DNA from: Acidobacteria bacterium AB60
GTDB lineage: Bacteria; Acidobacteriota; Terriglobia; Terriglobales; Acidobacteriaceae
Direction of reading: 5' to 3'
DNA length: 64,000 bases
Assembly: GCA_008682415.1 (NCBI GenBank)
Contig: VANK01000009.1
Coordinates: 204,057 to 268,056, forward strand
Every line of letters begins with the position of its first letter. The stretch's first letter is position 1. Below are positions 37,947-47,092 of this stretch, piece by piece. The translations under genes were made by a program, and so were the position numbers. The notes beneath the pieces are model-generated. The model had not been told where the DNA came from, did no database searches, and saw only the letters and a program-made list of their open reading frames with translations.

Positions 37947-39305
37947 TCAATTGCTCATCCCCGGCCCGGCGTCGTTCACCGCCGGAAGCGATCGGATCCA
38001 GTCGTCCAGCCTTCCCGTCACGCGCATCAGGGTGATCTGCGCAACCCGCACCTGCAGCTTCGCGTCCAGCATCTCCACAAAACGCTGCCGCTCCTCGATG
38101 TGCGCGTTCTCCACCTCTTTCGGCGTGATTACCGGGCCGCCGTTGTTGTGATGCGACTCCTCTTCCGTGGCAAGCATCTGGTTGTTCGCGATCTCGTAGT
38201 TCACATCCCCCAGCTCCGCCTTCGTCGCCAGTTCGGTAAACGACCGCTCCAGCTTGTGCCCCTCCGCCCTCTGATCGCTGCGCAGGCTCTCCAGGTCCAT
38301 CGCCGCGCGCCGCGCATCCAGCTTCGACTCCTCCGCCGCCGCCCGGCGCACCTTGTCCACAAGCGGAAACTGGATCGAAAGCCCCGCCGAAGCCGTGTTG
38401 TAGTTCCCGTGCAGGTTGTAAAACTCTGATACGTTCTCGATCGGGCTGATCCGCCCGTAGCTCGCGCCAAATCCGATCTGTGGCCGCCACGTATACTCCC
38501 CGTCGCCGCGCGCGCGCAGTTCCTTGGCGCGCTGGCTCGCCGCCGCGGCCAGCAGCCCCGGCACCTCACCAGCCGCACGCTCCGTGGGAGGGGAAGTGCC
38601 GGCCGGCGGAATCGTAGGAATCGTCTCGGGAACAATCTTCAACTCCGCTGCCGACACACCGCAGATCGACGCCAGGTGACCGCGCAGGTCCTCCACCTTG
38701 TTCTCAGCGTCCAGCTTCGCCAGCTTGATCTGCAGCTCGCCGCGGCGATACTTCAAGACCTCCAGCTCGCTCTCCAGGTGGGCTCTCAGCCGGTCCTGCA
38801 TAATTGCCGCCAGCTTCTCGGCAAAATCATATTGCTCTTCCAGGGCCGACGCCGTGCCCTGTGCCGCGTCCAGCGAAAGGTACGTCGTCGCGGCGTCCTC
38901 TTCCACCTGCTGGCGCACATCGGCCAGCGCGTAATGCGCCGCCTCCAGGTCCGCGCGCGCTGCCTTCACGTACGCGCGCTGCTGCATGCTGAACACCAGC
39001 GACTGCGCGGTCACTGTGAAGATCGTCGGCACCGTCAGCGTGATCCCATAGGCATCGCCCAGTCCTCCGCCAATCACCGCGCTCGGAATGTACATGTCCC
39101 GTGTCACGGCAATCCCTTCCTGCGCCCGCTTCACATCGTTCTCCGCGGCCTTCGCGCGCGGGCTGTTGCGCAGCGCCAGCTTCACCACGGCTTCAAATGT
39201 GATTTGCGCCTGGCACGCGGGCGCCGCCCACAGCGATGCCAGCACAGCCAAAGCAACAGGGAAGCGGCGGACATGCGTTGAAAACGGGGAGATACGGATA
39301 GCCAT
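37947..39305 (-). CDS. TolC-like outer membrane efflux protein
   Basis: The 452-residue protein has a signal peptide ending near CQAQ at about 33. The long helical repeats that follow are typical of TolC family channels: ITFEAVVKLALRNSPRAKAAEN at the start of the mature form (shown here as ITFEAVVKLALRNSP) and QFPLVDKVRRAAAEESKL later. ATG 39305 is favoured because it opens directly into the signal sequence; the longer frame from 39389 overlaps the adaptor gene. Such channels trimerise in the outer membrane and join an adaptor and a pump. The adaptor gene lies immediately upstream; no pump gene does. Confidence 0.85.
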   Translation of the reverse strand: MAIRISPFSTHVRRFPVALAVLASLWAAPACQAQITFEAVVKLALRNSPRAKAAENDVKRAQEGIAVTRDMYIPSAVIGGGLGDAYGITLTVPTIFTVTAQSLVFSMQQRAYVKAARADLEAAHYALADVRQQVEEDAATTYLSLDAAQGTASALEEQYDFAEKLAAIMQDRLRAHLESELEVLKYRRGELQIKLAKLDAENKVEDLRGHLASICGVSAAELKIVPETIPTIPPAGTSPPTERAAGEVPGLLAAAASQRAKELRARGDGEYTWRPQIGFGASYGRISPIENVSEFYNLHGNYNTASAGLSIQFPLVDKVRRAAAEESKLDARRAAMDLESLRSDQRAEGHKLERSFTELATKAELGDVNYEIANNQMLATEEESHHNNGGPVITPKEVENAHIEERQRFVEMLDAKLQVRVAQITLMRVTGRLDDWIRSLPAVNDAGPGMSN

Positions 39306-39385
39306 GGTTCGCGGTAAAAATCCGGGCGGAGTCACTTGCCAACCCGGTTGGATGCGCCTTCTTGTTCCACTCGCGCCAATCCAAC

Positions 39386-40648
39386 TCACTTCCTTGTGGT
39401 TACACGAAGTCCATCAGTGAGCGGACTGTCATCCGCGGCGTGCAGCACAATCGTGTCCTCCGGGCGGATCCCCTGCAGCACTTCAATATTCATCGCGTTC
39501 GCAATCCCGGGCACCACCGGCGTCTTCTTCACCTTGCCGCCGTCCAGCCGGTACACATAGCTGCCGCCGCCCTCCGTGTGCAGGGCCTCGCGCGGAACCG
39601 CAAGCACATGCGCGTGGCGCTCGGTCACCGCCAGCACCGCCACGTTGGTATTCACCGGCAGGTCGCCCTTCACGTCCTCCAGCGCAATCGTGCACTGCCC
39701 CACCCGCCGCGGCCCCATCCGCGTCACCGCCAGCGGCTTGATCGCGATGTGCCCGTGCCACGTCTTGCCCGGCGCTCCGTCCCACGTGATCCGTACCGGC
39801 TCTCCCTCGTGCAGCTTGGTCAGGTCCGGCTCTTCAAACTCCGCCAGCACCTGCAACTTGCTCAAGTCCGCCACGTGCACAAGGTCCGTGCCCGCCGGCA
39901 CAAAGTCGTAGGGATGAACCCCCAGCAGATACACCTCTCCGGCAATCGGCGTCGAGATATTCGCGTTCGCCCAGCTCACCCGCTCCGCCTTCACGCTCGC
40001 CCGGTCCGCCGCGATGCGCGTCTTCCAGCTCGCAACATCCTCGGGACTGTAACGCTGCGTCATGCGCTTCTGCAGCGCCGCCAGGTTCGCATCGGCAAGC
40101 CTCAATCGCTGCGCGGCCGACTCCACCTCCGCTTCGGAAACGCTTCCGCGCTTCAGCAGCTCCTGCACCTGCCGCAGGCTCACCTCCGCCTGGTCGTGTT
40201 CTGCCTGGGCGCGAGCCAGGTCCGGTCCAAACCCAATGCGATCCTCCTGCGAGCCGTTGCGCAGCACGTTCTGCTGGTTCACCTCGGCCTCCCGCAGCGA
40301 CGCCTGCGCGTTCTCCAGTCGCGGATCGGCGTACTGATCCTTCATCTGCAAAAGCATCTGCCCCGGACGCACCCGCTGCCCCAGCGCGACATAGATCCTT
40401 TCTATCTGTCCCGTAAAGTTCGCCCGCGCCGGGAAGTCCCGCACCGGCGCCACCATCCCCTGCGTTGAAACCGTGCTCTCGATGTCCTCAAAGCGGGCAT
40501 GCACAACTTGCACCTTCATCTTCGGCCGGAACGAGGCATACGCGGCCCCCGCGATCAGCGCAACCACCACGATCAGCGCCGCCAGCCGCCACCCGCGCAG
40601 CCGGCGCGGCCGCACCGTGGCCGTGGCCGCGTTGGTGCTCACCGCCAC
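39386..40648 (-). CDS. HlyD/RND-type periplasmic adaptor
   Basis: The 420-residue protein has one N-terminal membrane helix (about 20-40). A lipoyl-like half domain follows (ARANFTGQIERIYVALGQRVRPGQML), given as ARANFTGQIERI and VALGQRVRPGQML. A coiled-coil hairpin spans about 105-200, followed by beta-barrel domains. Adaptors of this kind link an inner-membrane transporter with a TolC-like channel, and that channel gene is next. The start is GTG at 40648, overlapping the glycosyltransferase stop by ten bases. No ABC, MFS or RND pump gene is present nearby. Confidence 0.88.
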   Translation of the reverse strand: MAVSTNAATATVRPRRLRGWRLAALIVVVALIAGAAYASFRPKMKVQVVHARFEDIESTVSTQGMVAPVRDFPARANFTGQIERIYVALGQRVRPGQMLLQMKDQYADPRLENAQASLREAEVNQQNVLRNGSQEDRIGFGPDLARAQAEHDQAEVSLRQVQELLKRGSVSEAEVESAAQRLRLADANLAALQKRMTQRYSPEDVASWKTRIAADRASVKAERVSWANANISTPIAGEVYLLGVHPYDFVPAGTDLVHVADLSKLQVLAEFEEPDLTKLHEGEPVRITWDGAPGKTWHGHIAIKPLAVTRMGPRRVGQCTIALEDVKGDLPVNTNVAVLAVTERHAHVLAVPREALHTEGGGSYVYRLDGGKVKKTPVVPGIANAMNIEVLQGIRPEDTIVLHAADDSPLTDGLRVTTRK

Positions 40649-42483
40649 GCTCCCAGTTGCAAGCGATTCAGCGCCGACAAGGCCATCGCCGAGGAGCGCG
40701 GCAGCTCATCCCCTTCCTCAAACGGAATCGGGTCAGCGGGCGGCGTGGTCTCCGCCGGACCCTGTTCCCACGAAGAGGCGAAGAACTCCGGAGTTCCCCG
40801 CGCCAGCGGCGTAAATCCCCCCAGCTCCGTCGCCCGCGTCTCCAGCGGAAGTCGGCGATAACGGAAATGATGCTGGCTCAGATCCTTGAAGTACCAGCTG
40901 TTCTCGTTGGCAATCACCAGGTAGTCGCGGCCCGTCTGCGCAAACTGCGCCACCGGCTCAATCGTGGTCGAATACACCGTCCCTCGCCCCGCCCACAGGT
41001 TCTCCTCCGGCGAGTCATCGTGCCGGTAATACCGGATCGCCGGAAAATCCAGCGGAACCACCACCCGCTTCGCAATCGCCTCCGGGGCGTAGTGCACAAA
41101 CGTCATCGCCAGCAGCGAATCCGGAACCGCGATCGGCGCATCTGGCGCAAGCTCCGCCAGCGCCTGCGGCAGCCCATCCAGGATCTTGTAAAGGCACTCC
41201 TTCTGCTCCATGTACCAGTACCCGATCACCGATTCCCGCGAGAGAAACCACGCCATCACAAAGCACAGAAACACCAGGCTCGCCCGGCGCATCGTCCCGA
41301 ACAGCCTGAAGGCCATCAGCGTCGCAGCAATCGCAAACCCGAAGCACACCGGAATCACGAAGCGTGGCGACAGCATCCCTCCGCGGATCGACGCCACGAC
41401 ATATCCCAGAATCGGATAGAGCACGAATCCCAGCACGCCCACAGCCTCGTGCCACGGAATCTGAAGTCCCAGCGCGCGCTCCCTGTCACCCTCACGCCAC
41501 GATCCCTCGCCGCTCTTGTCGCGCGACCTCTCGCCGGCTCCGCCGGCAAACACCTTCTTCCCAAACGCCGCCCCTGCCGCAAACACCCCCAGCACCAGGA
41601 TCGGGTAGAGAATAATCTCCACCATCTCCGTGTACGAATCGGCAACCTGGTCCAGCGACACCTTGTTCCACGCGTAGGGCGCGAACTGCGCAATCGCGTG
41701 CGCAATCAGCGGCCGATACAGCAGCAATGGACTCCCCGCAATCGCCAGCGCGATCCAGATGCGCCAGTCCACCATCCGCCACGCCGCCCGTGCTCCCGGC
41801 TCGCCCGCGCGCGCCTTCACAATCGTCCTCGCTGCCTCGCCCATCGCGATCGGGAAAAACGCAAGCACAGCAAAATAGTTGGTCGAAATGCCGGCCGCTA
41901 GTGCCAGCGTCATTCCCGCCAGCGCAACCGCGCGCCTCGCCCCCCGCACGTCAGCATCCACCGTCCGCGTCCAGCACAGAAACGCCAGCATCGCCAGCCC
42001 ATAGAAGATCCCGTACGAGCGGCTCTCATAGCTGTACTCGAACGCGCCCATGCACATCGACGTCACCGTGCCTGCCAGCGCCCACCTTCCCGGCACCCGC
42101 TTGCGCAGATAGGCGAACAGCGAAATCAGTCCGACCCAGTACCCGGCCATCGCCGGCAGCCGGTACGCAAACGCGTGATCGCCCAGCACCTTCCGCATCC
42201 CGTGCACCAGCAGGTGTGTCAGCGGCGGATTCGGATCCGCTCCCGCCGCCAGCGCCTGCCAGATCGCCCGTGCATCCGGCAGCCGCGCAATGTGCAGCGT
42301 GATCAGCTCATCCAGCCACAGCAGCTTCGTCCACGACAGCGCCGCCACCGCAACGAAATACACCACCGACAGCGCCGCAAACGCACCCCAGCCCGCTGCT
42401 TCTTCTCTTCCTCGATCCAAAAACTCGGCCCGCAAACCCGTATATCCCCTGGCCCTCTCCCGCGTCGCCTGCACAACGCTCAT
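40639..42483 (-). CDS. GT-C fold membrane glycosyltransferase (ArnT/PMT-like)
   Basis: The 614-residue protein has about ten membrane helices. The first periplasmic loop carries Asp58-Glu59 in LLWLDELITLH, the position of the catalytic acidic residue in PMT/ArnT-type (GT39/GT83) enzymes that use polyprenyl-phosphate sugars. A conserved-looking DPNPPLTHLL and a soluble C-terminal domain follow. It should transfer a sugar to a lipid or protein at the periplasmic face. The start overlaps the stop of the flavoprotein gene (ATGA). The acceptor is unknown. Confidence 0.82.
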   Translation of the reverse strand: MSVVQATRERARGYTGLRAEFLDRGREEAAGWGAFAALSVVYFVAVAALSWTKLLWLDELITLHIARLPDARAIWQALAAGADPNPPLTHLLVHGMRKVLGDHAFAYRLPAMAGYWVGLISLFAYLRKRVPGRWALAGTVTSMCMGAFEYSYESRSYGIFYGLAMLAFLCWTRTVDADVRGARRAVALAGMTLALAAGISTNYFAVLAFFPIAMGEAARTIVKARAGEPGARAAWRMVDWRIWIALAIAGSPLLLYRPLIAHAIAQFAPYAWNKVSLDQVADSYTEMVEIILYPILVLGVFAAGAAFGKKVFAGGAGERSRDKSGEGSWREGDRERALGLQIPWHEAVGVLGFVLYPILGYVVASIRGGMLSPRFVIPVCFGFAIAATLMAFRLFGTMRRASLVFLCFVMAWFLSRESVIGYWYMEQKECLYKILDGLPQALAELAPDAPIAVPDSLLAMTFVHYAPEAIAKRVVVPLDFPAIRYYRHDDSPEENLWAGRGTVYSTTIEPVAQFAQTGRDYLVIANENSWYFKDLSQHHFRYRRLPLETRATELGGFTPLARGTPEFFASSWEQGPAETTPPADPIPFEEGDELPRSSAMALSALNRLQLGAWR

Positions 42484-44144
42484 GCCGCTTTCTCTTCAGA
42501 CTCCGGCTCCGGCTCGCTCTTCTCGGGCTCAGGTCTCGACTTCTGCTCGTGATACTCCTGCTCCGTGTTGATCTCCCACAGATTCTGCTTGCTCCGGATC
42601 CCCTCGGTGATGTTGTCCACCGCCGTCATCGCCGTCAGCATCGAGTGATCCTGGTTGTTGTACTTGTGCATCCCGTTGCGTCCCACCAGGAACAGGTTCT
42701 CGAACCGCTCCGTATACTGCACCACCTCGTCGAACCGGTCATACGTTCCGAAGTACGCCGGGTACGTCTTCGGCACCCGGTACACGCACGAGTCCCGCAC
42801 CTCGTCCGCCTTCAGAATCCCGATCTTCGCCACCTCGCTGATCGCAAACTCCGCGATCTTCGCATCGCTCTTGTTCCACAGCTCATCCGTCTGGTAGCAG
42901 AAGTACTCCAGCCCGATCCACACCTTCGTCGGATCCGCCACCAGGTGCGGACTCCAGTTGTTGAAGATCTGCAGCCGCCCCACCAGCACGTCCGGCTCTT
43001 GGATATAGATCCACGTATCCTTGATCGGCGACCCATCCGGCTCCGTGATCAGCAGCCGGTCCACCAGCAGTCCCACCGTGATGAAGTCCCGGTACTGCAG
43101 CCCGTCCGAAATCTCCTGTACCTCCGCCGGCACCGGCGCATCCAGTGAGCGCAGCAGCTCCCGCACCGGCATCGTCGAGAAGAAATAGTCCCCAGGAATA
43201 TTGACCGTCTCGCCCTCGGGGTTCACCGCGTCTACGCTCGCAATCCGCTCCACCCCGTCCACGCCCGTGCGCACGTGCAGCTTCGCCACGCGCCAGCCCA
43301 GCCGCACCTCGCCGCCGCTCTGCTCAATCAGCTGCGCCACCCGCTCCCACAGCTGTCCCGGCCCGTACTTCGGATACAGGAACTGCTCGATCAGCGAGGT
43401 CTCCACGTTCTTCTGCCGCACATCGCTCGATCCGCCCCTGCGCCGCGCAAACATCTTCGTGAACACGTGGCTGATCGCCTTCCGCAGCGACAGCGCCTTG
43501 ATCCGCTGCGCCCCCCACGCCGCCGAAATCTGGTCGCACGGAATCCCCCACACCTTCTCCGTGTAGCTCTTGAAGAAGGTTTGGTACAGCGCCCGCCCAA
43601 AGCGGTTGATCAGAAAATCCTCCAGCGTCTTCTCCGGCGTCCTCTTCCAGATCCGCGCCAGCCCATAGCTGCACAAGATCCGCAGCGTCCTCAGGAACCC
43701 CAATTGCCGCAGCGTCTCCAGCGACAGCGACAGCGGATAGTCGAAGAACGAACGCATGAAATAGATCCGGCTCTTGCGCGGCCTCACCAGCATCGCGCAG
43801 TCCGGATCCGCCACGTGCACCTTTCCGTTCTGCCTCCCGTTCGCGTGCAGCGTCCGCTGCTGGTTCTGGTACCGAATCGCGAACTCGCCCTCTCCCTCCG
43901 CGCCCGCAATCGGCATAATCTCCGTCCACCAGTCCATCACCCGGTCCGACTTCGAAAAGAAACGGTGCCCGCCAATATCGATCCGGTTCCCGTTATGCCG
44001 AATCGTGCACGAGATGCCGCCGATCCGCTGGCTCGCCTCCAGCACAATCGGCTGCACTGCCGTGCGCCGGCAAAATTCCAGGGCCGCCGTCAATCCCGCC
44101 GGGCCCGCTCCAATCATGATTGCTGTCTTTGGTCGATTCGCCAT
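42480..44144 (-). CDS. FAD-dependent oxidoreductase (protoporphyrinogen oxidase/UDP-galactopyranose mutase-like)
   Basis: From ATG 44144, with AGGA upstream, the protein has 554 residues. The dinucleotide-binding motif GAGPAG is at 12-17, followed by VLEASQRIGG and the substrate-side DIGGHRFF. These features place it in the amine oxidase/UGM-like flavoprotein group often found in polysaccharide loci. Its partner genes, a GT-C glycosyltransferase and an adaptor-channel pair, support a role in modifying a sugar or polyprenyl-linked intermediate. The last 25 residues are an unusual Glu/Pro/Lys-rich tail (RPEPEKSEPEPESEEKAA). It is the first gene of the five-gene minus-strand operon. Confidence 0.85.
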   Translation of the reverse strand: MANRPKTAIMIGAGPAGLTAALEFCRRTAVQPIVLEASQRIGGISCTIRHNGNRIDIGGHRFFSKSDRVMDWWTEIMPIAGAEGEGEFAIRYQNQQRTLHANGRQNGKVHVADPDCAMLVRPRKSRIYFMRSFFDYPLSLSLETLRQLGFLRTLRILCSYGLARIWKRTPEKTLEDFLINRFGRALYQTFFKSYTEKVWGIPCDQISAAWGAQRIKALSLRKAISHVFTKMFARRRGGSSDVRQKNVETSLIEQFLYPKYGPGQLWERVAQLIEQSGGEVRLGWRVAKLHVRTGVDGVERIASVDAVNPEGETVNIPGDYFFSTMPVRELLRSLDAPVPAEVQEISDGLQYRDFITVGLLVDRLLITEPDGSPIKDTWIYIQEPDVLVGRLQIFNNWSPHLVADPTKVWIGLEYFCYQTDELWNKSDAKIAEFAISEVAKIGILKADEVRDSCVYRVPKTYPAYFGTYDRFDEVVQYTERFENLFLVGRNGMHKYNNQDHSMLTAMTAVDNITEGIRSKQNLWEINTEQEYHEQKSRPEPEKSEPEPESEEKAA

Positions 44145-44542
44145 GTACCGTTTTTCCTGGACTCGCTGTTCTTTTATCCGCAGGCACACCTGCGCGCTGG
44201 CGGCGCCACGCCGTCCCGTCGCCGAAATTTGCGGTTGTTCCACGCTGCCGGCCAATCGTGCGTAGCCCTGAACCAAGCGCCGGCCCTGTTGCGGTCGTTC
44301 GATTTAGACCGTCACTGCACTCGAACTGTTGCGCCCGGCTCGTTCGCAGACTTCCATAACCTCAAATGCGCCAAGCCATTACACAAACACCTGGGACAAC
44401 AAGTTGCTCCGTAAGATTCCCAACCCGCCGAGCAAGTTGCCCTTCCTCCGCAATGCCCGCTCCCGCCCGCCGTTTTCCGTTTACCTCGCTTCTTTCTTCG
44501 CGTACGCTATGCGTAGACTCCCGAAAGGGTTGCTTCCCCCTC
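44145..44542. promoter_or_regulatory. divergent upstream region of flavoprotein operon and GH43 gene
   Basis: No supported gene was found in these 398 bases. The stretch separates divergent genes and should contain both promoters. Open frames on either strand through it are extensions of the flanking genes without start signals. Confidence 0.45.
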
Positions 44543-45604
44543 ATGTCTCGCGTCAAGGGCCCCGTAGTCCTCTGTCTTCTTCCGTTTCTGCTCTCCCTGT
44601 GCTCCTGCGCCACCGTGGTGGCCGGAAAGCTCCAGTACCCCGCCGTCGCCGGCGACCCCCTCTCCCACTACGCCCTCACCGGCGACATCCTCCCCGTCCT
44701 CGACCCCAGCATCATCCGCCAGGACTCCACCTACTACGCCTTCTCCACCGATGTCGTCGGCGTTCCCCAGAGCGGCTCCCTCCCCATCCGCTGCTCGCCC
44801 GACAAGACCACCTGGACCACCTGCGGCTACGTCTTCCCCAACGGCATGCCCTCCTGGATCCAGAAAAGACTCCCCGGCGTCCTCGGCCTCTGGGCCCCCG
44901 ACATCTCCTGGTTCAACGGCGAGTACCACCTCTACTACAACGCCTCCATCCTTAATACCCAGACCACCCTCATCGGCCTCGCCACCAACACCACCCTCGA
45001 TCCCAACGACCCCGCCTACCACTGGGTCGATCGCGGCCTCGTCCTCCAATCCCGCGCCGGCGACGATTTCAACGCCCTCGATCCCAACATCTTCCTCGAT
45101 GCCGACGGCGCCGTCTGGCTCACCTACGGCAGCTACTGGAGCGGCATCAAGCAGCGCCAGATCGATCCCTCCACCGGCATGCTCCTCGCCGCCAACCCCA
45201 CCCGCTACGATCTCGCCACCCGCCCTGACTCCCCCGACGACGCCATCGAAGGCGCGTCTCTCGTCCGCCACGGCGCCTTCTACTACCTCTTCGTCTCCGT
45301 CGACCACTGCTGCAAAGCCACCGTCGCCGAAGACAACTACAAGCAGGCCGTCGGCCGCTCCACCTCCGCGCACGGTCCCTTCCTCGATGAGGCCGGCACC
45401 CCCATGCTCCAGGGCGGAGGCTCCGTCCTCCTCCAGGGAAACGGCAGTTGGAACGCTCCCGGCGGCGGCACCGCCTACCTCGACGACTCCAATGGCGACA
45501 GTCTGCTCATCTTCCACGCCCAGAACCTCTCTAAGGGCGGCACCCCCTTCGCCTGGGTCAAGACCCTGCAGTGGACCAACGACTGGCCCGTCCTCGCGGA
45601 CTGA
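44543..45604 (+). CDS. GH43 family glycoside hydrolase, arabinan endo-1,5-alpha-L-arabinosidase-like
   Basis: From ATG 44543 the product has 353 residues with a signal sequence ending in a possible lipobox (LLSLCSC near 17-22). The five-bladed propeller family is shown by its three catalytic acids: Asp54 in VLDPSII, Asp120 in LWAPDISW and Glu236 in AIEGASL. Family members cleave arabinan or related alpha-arabinofuranoside chains, consistent with plant polysaccharide use. The open frame from 44366 contains no plausible secretion start. It stands alone, with no other polysaccharide utilisation genes next to it. Confidence 0.9.
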   Translation: MSRVKGPVVLCLLPFLLSLCSCATVVAGKLQYPAVAGDPLSHYALTGDILPVLDPSIIRQDSTYYAFSTDVVGVPQSGSLPIRCSPDKTTWTTCGYVFPNGMPSWIQKRLPGVLGLWAPDISWFNGEYHLYYNASILNTQTTLIGLATNTTLDPNDPAYHWVDRGLVLQSRAGDDFNALDPNIFLDADGAVWLTYGSYWSGIKQRQIDPSTGMLLAANPTRYDLATRPDSPDDAIEGASLVRHGAFYYLFVSVDHCCKATVAEDNYKQAVGRSTSAHGPFLDEAGTPMLQGGGSVLLQGNGSWNAPGGGTAYLDDSNGDSLLIFHAQNLSKGGTPFAWVKTLQWTNDWPVLAD

Positions 45605-45917
45605 CTCCTCGCCTCCTGCCTTCTCGCCGGCCCGCGCAGAACCCGCGCCCGCAGCCGCAACCCCTCCGGAGAATGTCTGCTTTCCCAGCCTTTACTGCTT
45701 GCTTGCACCGCGACAACGACACGCTTCCGTAAAGCAAACATTACAATTCCTGTTTGATCTACCCAATTTCCATTTCTTTGTAATCAAGTTTGCGCATTCG
45801 CACGACCCATCCTCTGAAGAGTTCCTAAGCTCGTTGTGGGACCGAAGACTTCCCCCAGTTGCCTTCGGGACCGTCGCCCCTGGACGGCCTACCCATCAAC
45901 CTCCGTGAGGAATGTGC
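45605..45917. promoter_or_regulatory. AT-rich intergenic region upstream of the TonB-like gene
   Basis: About 310 bases without a supported gene. The middle (near 45730-45800) is distinctly AT-rich compared with its neighbours and is the likely promoter of the TonB-like gene. GAGGA at 45907-45911 is that gene's ribosome site. Confidence 0.45.
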
Positions 45918-46901
45918 ATGGCAACCGCCGAAATCTCTCTACCCAGCTCACTCGGCCTGCTCCCCGAACCAGAACGGCATCCGGCCTCCTTCTTAACCAG
46001 CGCGGTCATCAACCTGGCCATCCTCGGCTTCTTCCTGGTTATTGGAATGACGGCCCGCAACGTGATCCAGCAGCACCGTTATGAGCAGACCGTCCTGATC
46101 GTCCCCACTGCGCCGCCGCCCCCCGTCAAGCTCAGCGTTCCCAAGATCCATCCGCCCAAGCCGCCGGAGATCAAGCTCGATCGCCCCAAGATCGCTCTTC
46201 CCAAGATCGAGCCCCGGCCCGAGCTCAAGCCCATCCAGATGGAAGCCAAGGTGCAAATGCCGGCAGCCGCCGTGCACCCGGCCATCGTCCTCGCGCCCCA
46301 GCCCAAGGCTGCCCTCGCCGCCGCCGCCCCCGCGCAGGTCCAGCAGGCCAAGCCCGTCGTCGGCGCCGTCCACCTCGGCGAAACCTTCGGCGTTACGCCT
46401 AATCCCAACGCCGTGCGCCCCGCCACCGTCGCCGCCATCGGCAATCCCTACGGAGGCATGAACGGGCCCGCCACCGCGCCTCGCGGCGTCGTCGGCTCCA
46501 CCGGCATCGGCAACGGAACCGTCGCCGGATCCAACGCTCCCGGCGGCGTCTCCGGCGGCCGCGTTGCCTCTGCCGGAATCCCCGGCATGGTCGCCGCACC
46601 CGCCCCGCTCACTCAGGCCGCCCAGCGGCCCGCCACCACCAGCCTTCAGATCCTCTCCAAGCCGCCGGTGCAGTACACCGCTGAGGCCCGTCAGCTCAAG
46701 ATTCAGGGCGACGTCGTCCTCCGCGTTACCTTCACCGCCGCCGGTCAGGTCATCGTCCACGGCGTCGTCCAGGGGCTCGGTCACGGTCTCGATGAGGAGG
46801 CCCGCCGCGTCGCTCAGCAGATTCAGTTCCGGCCCGCCACCCGCAATGGGCAGGCCACGGATCTCACCACCAACATCACCATCACCTTCCAGATGGCTTA
46901 G
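45918..46901 (+). CDS. TonB-like energy transducer
   Basis: The 327-residue protein has one membrane helix near residues 30-48. A proline-rich stretch (TAPPPPVKL, IHPPKPPEIKL), a Gly/Ala-rich middle, and a C-terminal TonB domain (KPPVQYTAEARQLKIQGDVV, given as KPPVQYTAEARQL) follow, ending ITFQMA. It probably couples the proton gradient to outer-membrane transporters. GAGGA is six bases before ATG 45918, so that start is better than the ATG at 45912, which directly abuts the ribosome site. ExbB/ExbD are not encoded nearby. Confidence 0.88.
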   Translation: MATAEISLPSSLGLLPEPERHPASFLTSAVINLAILGFFLVIGMTARNVIQQHRYEQTVLIVPTAPPPPVKLSVPKIHPPKPPEIKLDRPKIALPKIEPRPELKPIQMEAKVQMPAAAVHPAIVLAPQPKAALAAAAPAQVQQAKPVVGAVHLGETFGVTPNPNAVRPATVAAIGNPYGGMNGPATAPRGVVGSTGIGNGTVAGSNAPGGVSGGRVASAGIPGMVAAPAPLTQAAQRPATTSLQILSKPPVQYTAEARQLKIQGDVVLRVTFTAAGQVIVHGVVQGLGHGLDEEARRVAQQIQFRPATRNGQATDLTTNITITFQMA

Positions 46902-47092
46902 AACGATCCGCCAGGCAAGCATTCACTCCCCCACCCGTCCCGGTTTGGCTAAGATAAAAATTTGCAAGACTCGCCAAAAATCCCCCGGGACGGCGCAAAA
47001 AAATTGACAAAAAGCCGATAAGAAGATTTCCCTTCAGTTGCCGTCCTTTCGGTCTGTACGCATCACTCAAGCTGTTCCCCAGGAGCATCTGT

